From Hippopus hippopus (Eukaryota > Mollusca > Bivalvia > Cardiida > Cardiidae), in contig OX328110.1 of assembly GCA_946811185.2 (NCBI GenBank), positions 10,954,516-11,018,515 of the forward strand: a DNA stretch of 64,000 nt, given 5' to 3'. Positions 58,085-64,000 of the stretch are shown one piece after another. The notes below the pieces were generated by a model. It had not been told where the DNA came from and ran no database searches. It was given only the letters and a program-made list of their open reading frames with translations. How positions within the stretch are numbered: position 1 is the stretch's first letter; every line of letters starts with the position of its first letter. Made by a program: the position numbers and the translations under genes.

Positions 58085-60012
58085 ACATTTTTTCATTAAC
58101 TCTAGTATAACATGTATACAATAAGGGTACATAACATAGTAAAGAATAAGGCATATAGATATAAAGAACAACCGGTATGTGGCCATGTATAGGGACGAAT
58201 GTTTTAATATGCATGTGAATTAGAGCGGGCCATGTTATATCAGACTACAGCAGTACAATCTGAACATGATCCGCACTAACTCACCAGAAATCACTTGATA
58301 ATATTCCAATGAAATTGTATTGGGGAAGGAATCTTTTATGTGGTAAATTAACTTTGAAAGCAGAAAAATAAAAATCACTACGTGATGCACGCCCCACTCC
58401 GTGCCTGACCAGGCCAAAAAACGAGGTCATGTGCGGTCAAAGCGTGCAACTACCCGAGTATGTTTAAATAGACAATATCAGTCGACTGTCGAATGCGTAG
58501 TATAACGGTCATGAATGGAAGTTGTCGGCAGGGACCTGTGGGATCATCTTTCTACTGGTAAGTACTTAAAATTCTGTTTGTATTAAAGTAAATCAGTGAG
58601 GGAACCTGATAATTAACCTCTTCCCTGGGTTGTACTCTTTTTCTGAACATCGCAATGAGACTGCTAGAGTTGGAAAACATTGTGGGAAAAAAAGGGGGGG
58701 ATTGCTTAAATAGCCGTTTCTCCCTTTCTCCACTCTGTTTTCCACTTTATCAGAGTTTCAACAGTTTCGGATTGTGTTCTTTTTTGATACTTAGGTTTGA
58801 GACTTTCTCAAAAAAGGTGGTCAGGGAAGGAACTGATCAGCTTGATTGAATTTGTTCAAAATAATGTTCACAAAACGGCTCATACTTTTCAACTTTGGAA
58901 CATTTGATATCGTCATAACTGACCCAACATTCATTTCGTTTTGATGTACGATGTCCGATAGATATATACGTCTTTCATTTTCAAAGTAGCTACATTCCAA
59001 CAAATAATGACTTTCAGAACCCACCCGATCTGATGTGCACAAAGTACATTTCCTGTCATCAAAAGGAGTTGCATCGTATCGACCTGTTTCAACTGGGAAG
59101 GAATGGTTAGCAGTACGAAACTTGAAAAGAGGTAAGTAGTCCTTTTTAGTCATTTTTGTTAGGTAATTTTCAAAACAATGGCTTTGTTTAAAACTTAAGT
59201 AATCTATGCCCTTGTTAGTATTTTGCAACTGTTCGTGCCAACTTTGTTCATACTGATCGACTAATGTTTTCTTTACCAATATATGGATATCTTTATGGTT
59301 TACATAAAGCCGGTTTTCCCAGAGATCAGGTCTTCCAACGGAGACTAGAATCTCCTTAACTGTATTCGGCCATTTCAAATCATTTTCATAGGTATTCATT
59401 ATGTAGTTATAAGTTTTGAAAGAAAGTTTTTTCTCTGTTACCTGTCATAAGGCGATTCCAAAATGAAATCATGCGGCTTTTAATGGTTATTGAAATTGGA
59501 TATATGCCAAGTTCGCCATACAGGAATGTCATTGGTGTTGATTTTCTTGCCTTGGTTATTTTTCTTCAAAAATTATTGTTGACCCTTTCCATAATTTCAA
59601 TGTTTTCAAAACCTAGAACCTCGGAACTGTAAGTGAGTATGGGCAAGACAGCGTGGTCGAAAAGTTTAGGATTAGATCAACAGGCAAGTCTGAGTTATTA
59701 ATTTTTGTAAACAACAGGTGCATAGCTTTATTTGCCTGTTCCGTCATGTGCTTTTAGGAATGATCCATTGCTTGAAAAGGTAACATCTAAGTAATGGTAG
59801 GAGTCCGCAATATCTAGTACATGTATGTGGTTGTCTAAATTAAAACTAAAATTATTTGTGGATCTAGATTCGAATATTACTACTTTTGTTTTGTTTGCAT
59901 TGACTGTCAAATGCCAATCATTACAATATTGACTGAAAATATTTAAGCTGTTTTGAAAGTCAATGGGATCGTCAGACAGGATAACGGTATCATCGGCGTA
60001 GAGTAATAATAA
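58085..60012 (-). pseudogene. LINE (non-LTR retrotransposon), 5'-truncated, minus strand
   Basis: On the minus strand coding begins at about 60009 with the reverse transcriptase catalytic box LLLLYADDTVILSDDP. It continues with LTVNANKTKVVIFESR, then after frame breaks a C-terminal region at 59399-58821 (KEILVSVGRPDLWENR, SDRVGSESHYLLECSYFENE). The 3' untranslated part reaches about 58085 and contains a hairpin core at 58674-58743. Everything 5' of the YADD box is missing. The clade was not determined. Several frame changes make it inactive. Confidence 0.8.
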
Positions 60013-61596
60013 TCCTAAAACTTTTCGACCACACTGTCCTGCTCATACTCACCTACTGTTCCGAGGATTTTGGTTTTGAAAACATCGAAATTTTGGAAAG
60101 GGTCAACAATAACTTTTTAAGAAAAATAACCAAGGCAAGAAAATCAACACCAATGACTTTCCTGTATGGCGAACTTGGCACATATCCAATTTCAATAACC
60201 ATTAAAAGCCGCATTATTTCATTTTGGAATCGCCTTATAACAGGTAACAGAGAATAACTTTCTTTCAAAATCTATAACTACATAATGAATATCTTTGAAA
60301 ATGATTTCAAATGGCCGAATACAATAAAAGAGATTCTAGTCTCCGTTGGAAGGCCTGATCTCTGGGAAAACCAGTTTTATCTAACCCATAAAGGTATCCA
60401 TAAAGTTGTCAAGCAAACATTAATCGATCAGTATAAACAAAGTTGGCACGAACAATTGCAAAATACTAACAAGGGCACAATTTAAGTTCTAAACAAAGCC
60501 ATTGTTTTGAAAATTACCTAAAACTAAAGTCTAAAAAGGACTACTTACCTCTTTTCAAGTTTCGTACTGCTAACCATTCCTTCCCGGTTGAGACAGGTCG
60601 ATACGATGAAACTCCTTTTGATGACAGGAAATGCCTGTACATCAGATCGGGTGGGTTCTGAAAGTCATTATTTGTTGGAATGTAGCTACTTTGAAAACGA
60701 AAGACGTATTTATCTATCTGACATCGTATATCAAAACGATATGAATATTGGATCAGTTATGACGATATCAAATGCTACAAAGTTGAAAAGAATCAGCCGT
60801 TTTGTGAACATTATTTTGAACAAATTCAATCAATCTGATCAATTCCTTGAGACAGTCTCAAACCTAAGTATCAAAAAAGAACGCGAGCCCAAACTGTTGA
60901 AACTCTGATAAAGTGGGAAACATAGTAGAGAAAGGGAGAAACGGCTAGTTAAGCTATCCCATCCTCTTTCCACGATGTTTTCCAACTCGAGCGGTCTCAT
61001 TGCTATGTGAGAAAAAGTGCACAACCAAGGGAAGAGGTTAATTATCAGGTTCCCTCACTGATTTACTTTAACACAAGCAGAATTTTAAGTTCTTACCAGC
61101 AGAAAGATAATCGCAAAGCCACACGTCCCTGCCGACAACTTCCATTCATGACCGTTATCCACGCATTCCACAGTCGACTGAAATTGTCTATTTAAATATA
61201 CTCGGGTAGTTGCACGCTTTGACCGAACATGACCTGGTTTATTGGCCTGGTCAGGTACGGTGTGGGGCGCGCATCTCGTAGTGATTTTTAATTTTTCTGC
61301 TTCAAAGGTTATTTTACCACATAAAAGATTCCTTCCCCAAACAAAATTTCATTGGATTATTACCAAGCGATTTCTGGTTAATTGTGCGGATCATGTTCAG
61401 ATTTCACTGCTGTAGTCTGATATATCATGGCCCGCTCTAATTCATATGTACATGTATATCAAAATATTCGTTCCTATACATGGCCACATACCGGTTGTTC
61501 TCTTTATCTATATATCTTATTCTTTACTTTGTTATGTTCCCTTATTGTATACATGTTATACTTGGTTAATAAAGTAATGTTCTGTTCTATTCTGTT
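60011..61596 (+). pseudogene. LINE copy in opposite orientation, 5'-truncated
   Basis: It starts abruptly at 60011 inside the coding region (about 120 residues after the YADD box) and runs to a 3' end near 61596, with TTAATAAAGTAATGTTCTG. Protein blocks match the left copy (KEILVSVGRPDLWENQ; SDRVGSESHYLLECSYFENE) at roughly 85-90 percent. There are stops and frame changes at about 60485 and 60588. The 3' part holds the same hairpin core (60914-60982). Left and right copies form an inverted pair (58085-59674 and 60011-61596) with a 336-bp spacer. Confidence 0.8.
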
Positions 61597-62261
61597 CTGG
61601 TTAATTCTCGTAATCTAATCAAGACAAACTTATGTGAAGTCGCGTGCTGGATAAACATATCCCTAAGTCAGTGTGTTTTTTGGGTTTGCTTTCATTCTAA
61701 TCTTCTTACTCTATTTTACTCTTTATTATTCCGATGTACAAATAACAGAAAAAGGGGAGATGTTTTAGAAAAATACGATAACCAATAATGGTCTGGTACT
61801 TGATGAATGAAAGCAATTTAAAACAATGTGGAAAAAGAGTAAATGCTAGTTACCGGTATTTCCTCCTCTTTCATAGTGTTTGACCATTCAGACACCAACA
61901 TCATATTTTGAGCAACTCTTTCTTTTTTATTTATTTATTTATTTATTTTTTTCTGTTAACCGAAAAACTGATCGTTGTTAAGCTAGGTTGATAAGTTTCT
62001 TTCATTAATAGAATCTGTTTGCTTTCTTTTAAATGTAATAAATTTTAACCTTTTACCACGCAAACACAAATTTGATTTTTCATAAAGGTCTCATTGTCTT
62101 AACTATGCAAATGCCAAAAAAGAAATTGCGAACTATGTTTATTTACCTGTTTAAAGTTTGAAAAAATATACATGACCATAACCTGATTTTTTTCCCACAT
62201 AATCACCATTGTCCTGTTAAAAATTTATAAAAGTTCTAAGGTGCAATTCAGTTTTACCTTG
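61597..62261. repeat. Gene-less stretch with a decayed hairpin MITE
   Basis: A hairpin core with GAAAAAGAGTAAATGCTAGT and its partner lies at 61821-61881, and a MITE-like end TTTTAACCTTTTACCACGC lies near 62044. No gene is seen. Confidence 0.55.
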
Positions 62262-62420
62262 TATAGGAGGCGAAACGACTAGGGGGAAACAACTAGGGGG
62301 AGCGAAACGACCAGTGAGGGTGAATGGACCGGGGGGGGGGGGGGGGGGGGACGACCAGGGGGAAACGTCTTGGGGGCGAAACGACTAGGGGAGGAAATGG
62401 TTTTTGGATGAAACGTCCCG
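62262..62420 (+). repeat. GGGGCGAAACGACTA short repeats with G run
   Basis: This is the reverse complement of the repeat at 57700-57860, with a run of about 20 G at 62331-62350. Units are imperfect (GGCGAAACGACTAGGGG). Confidence 0.75.
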
Positions 62421-62741
62421 GAACCGATTGGTACATGCCCGGAAATACGCTGGTTAACCGTTCTGAAAATTGTAAGGTTCCTTTTAAAAAAGAAAACTTG
62501 AGTTTCAATTTTCTATTGAAATCTTTCTAACTACATTTCAGTTGACTTGGCAAACAGTTCGTACATTCATTATTCAACGTGGTTTATCAATTCCGATTAA
62601 AGTTTTCACCGACAGATAAACAGATGTGAATAACTTTATCGAGGTTGTTTATGTCGTTGCTAAACGACTGACAAGGCGCGCCATGTATAAGATCAAGTGA
62701 TTTGCAGTTCAAATGGAAACGACCGTTATACGGACGAGGTT

Positions 62742-63085
62742 GACCAGCCTGCATAGCTCAGTTGGTAGAGCGTAGGACTCATGAGGGTGTGGGTTCGATT
62801 CCCACGGCTGGCTATCTAAAATTACTAATAGTCTTTCGGATGAGACGTTAAACCGAGGTCCCGTGTGACGTGACGGTGCTATACACCAGGGATCCTATAT
62901 ATACATGTGTATATACGATCCCTGTATACACCGAGCACGTTAAAGAACCAGGCGAAACTTAGGATGGGTTTCATCCTGTATCTGCACTATCGCCCGTAAC
63001 AATACTAACAGCCTTCAGGGGGCGTCGCCCATATGGAAAACCGGTGGCGACGATAAATGAACGCAAATTCAATCAATCAATCACA
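62742..63085 (+). mobile_element. tRNA-derived SINE with MetaSINE-like body
   Basis: The head GCCTGCATAGCTCAGTTGG with GTAGAGCG (box A) and GGGTTCGATTCCC (box B) is tRNA-like. The body contains TCTTTCGGATGAGACGTTAA, which I recall as the conserved domain of invertebrate MetaSINE-type elements. The tail is (ATCA)n. GACGAGGTT flanks it on both sides (62733-62741 and 63086-63094) as a target duplication. It is transcribed by RNA polymerase III in principle and depends on a LINE for movement. Confidence 0.88.
62880..62931. mobile_element. 38-bp palindromic micro-insertion inside the SINE
   Basis: CAGGGATC (62887-62894) and GATCCCTG (62917-62924) bound an AT-rich palindrome. TATACAC flanks it exactly (62880-62886 and 62925-62931). 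Removing it and one duplicate would restore the SINE body between GACGGTGC and CGAGCACG. It is related to 51982-52017. Confidence 0.78.
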
Positions 63086-63094
63086 GACGAGGTT

Positions 63095-63721
63095 AGATGT
63101 AGGACGGAATCGACCGAGTTGTGACGAGTGTTGTCAATACTGATGTGAAGATCGATAACAGGCTACCAGTATATTCCCCGCCCCTACTCGAAAAATAAGC
63201 CATAAATGTACAAGTACGAAAGTTGCTGCTAAGATGCAGCAAAGAGGGGAATAACACGGCGAATAACTATGAAAGAGAAGGCTTTTGAAAACATTGTTGG
63301 ACAGTGAAAAAATACTGGTAGCCAGCCTTTGCTCCCTTTTCCCACATTGTTCCTACCATATCAAAGACAAAAAAAGTCATCATTTGAGCAAATGTAGTTG
63401 GTCATGTATGTACGCCTAGAAATGCTTTCAGTTTGGTTTAGTCCAAAATTTGGTCGTTTTGTAAAGAGATCAATCTAATGATCAAATGCCATACCGCGTG
63501 GGAAAAAAAGAAAATACGAAAGACAAGTACAAAAGTTGCTGCAAAGATGCAGCCAAAAGGAGAATAGTACGGCAAATAAATAATTTTGCAGTTGCCATCT
63601 GTTCAGAAATCTTGGCTGAACCAAGGAAGAGATTAAAGGGAAATTAAAGGATAACACGATAGATTGAAAAAATCTAAACGTTTATTAAAACTCATAAAAA
63701 CAAAAATTGCGTAAACTAAAA
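63095..63721. repeat. Gene-less stretch with a decayed hairpin MITE
   Basis: A hairpin core lies at 63287-63352 (GAAAACATTGTTGGACAGTG ... CCCTTTTCCCACATTGTTCC), followed by the right block TTTCAGTTTGG..TAGTCCAAAATTTGG. The phrase AAAGTTGCTGC.AAGATGCAGC occurs at 63220 and 63531. Confidence 0.6.
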
Positions 63722-64000
63722 ACAAGAGGGCCATGATGGCCCTGAAGTCGCTCACCTGAGCCTTTTGACCAAACATGATCCATTTTAAATCTCTTTCAAA
63801 AGTGTACACAAGGTTTTTCTAACATTTGACCTTGTGACCTAGTTTTCGACCAGACATGACCAATTTTCAAACTCATCCAAGATATCATCAAGACAAACAT
63901 TCTGACCAATTTACAAGAGTATTGGACTAAAAATGTGGCCTCTAGAGCAAACACAAGGTTTTTCAAAGATTTGGCCTAGTGACCTAGTTTTTGACCCAAC
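63722..64000. mobile_element. Start of a third Helentron-like minisatellite element
   Basis: ACAAGAGGGCCATGATGGCC and CTCACCTGAG are as at 29152, followed by one and a half 145-bp-type units, and the element is cut by the window end. Confidence 0.8.

Noticed and set aside
62742..62816. tRNA gene with box A and box B
   Set aside because: The acceptor stem does not pair well and the sequence continues into a SINE body with a target duplication and an (ATCA)n tail, so it is a SINE head.

Overview
The window is AT-rich metazoan DNA made almost entirely of transposable elements and their remains. I found no intact host gene. The mix of elements (BEL/Pao LTR elements, Helitron/Helentron-like elements with minisatellite cores, Tc1/mariner, hAT, MULE, LINE and a tRNA-derived SINE with a MetaSINE-like body) fits a marine mollusc, most likely a bivalve. 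That assignment rests on recollection of repeat families, not on a diagnostic host gene.

Region 1 (1-18900) is a head-to-tail array of at least three copies of one BEL/Pao retrotransposon with a period of about 6065 bp. Only the last unit keeps a full integrase end, a polypurine tract and a complete LTR (17458-18900, TG...CA, 1443 bp). The two upstream junctions share one 1400-bp deletion, and the units share the same gag nonsense codon and frameshifts. The array therefore grew by DNA duplication of an already dead copy, unless it is an assembly artefact.

Region 2 (19464-31814) holds a large transposase-like gene of a family I recognise by pattern but cannot name. It lies in three collinear + strand pieces. 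A 7.3-kb composite block (21181-28512) interrupts it, carrying a truncated Helitron Rep gene, a coiled-coil ORF and several inverted repeats. A Helentron-like element (29152-31129) interrupts it again, and removing that element leaves the reading frame open. The gene also carries four in-frame stops and at least two frameshifts.

Region 3 (31815-46153) contains a second Helentron-like repeat, a basic-protein exon remnant, an SGNH-hydrolase fragment, a 158-bp minisatellite element, a MULE transposase pseudogene, an array of a GTGTAATTCGGTT motif in front of a hAT transposase end, and a mariner element broken by a single stop codon.

Region 4 (46154-64000) has no long genes. It holds a segmental duplication, a 1345-bp TIR element with a 6-bp target duplication, two head-to-head 5'-truncated LINEs, a SINE, and the start of another Helentron-like repeat. 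Two layers run across the window. One is a family of about 65-bp hairpins found at about twelve sites, inside TTAA-ended MITEs and also inside the LINE 3' ends. The other is a 36-38 bp palindrome found twice, each time flanked by its own exact 7-bp direct repeat.
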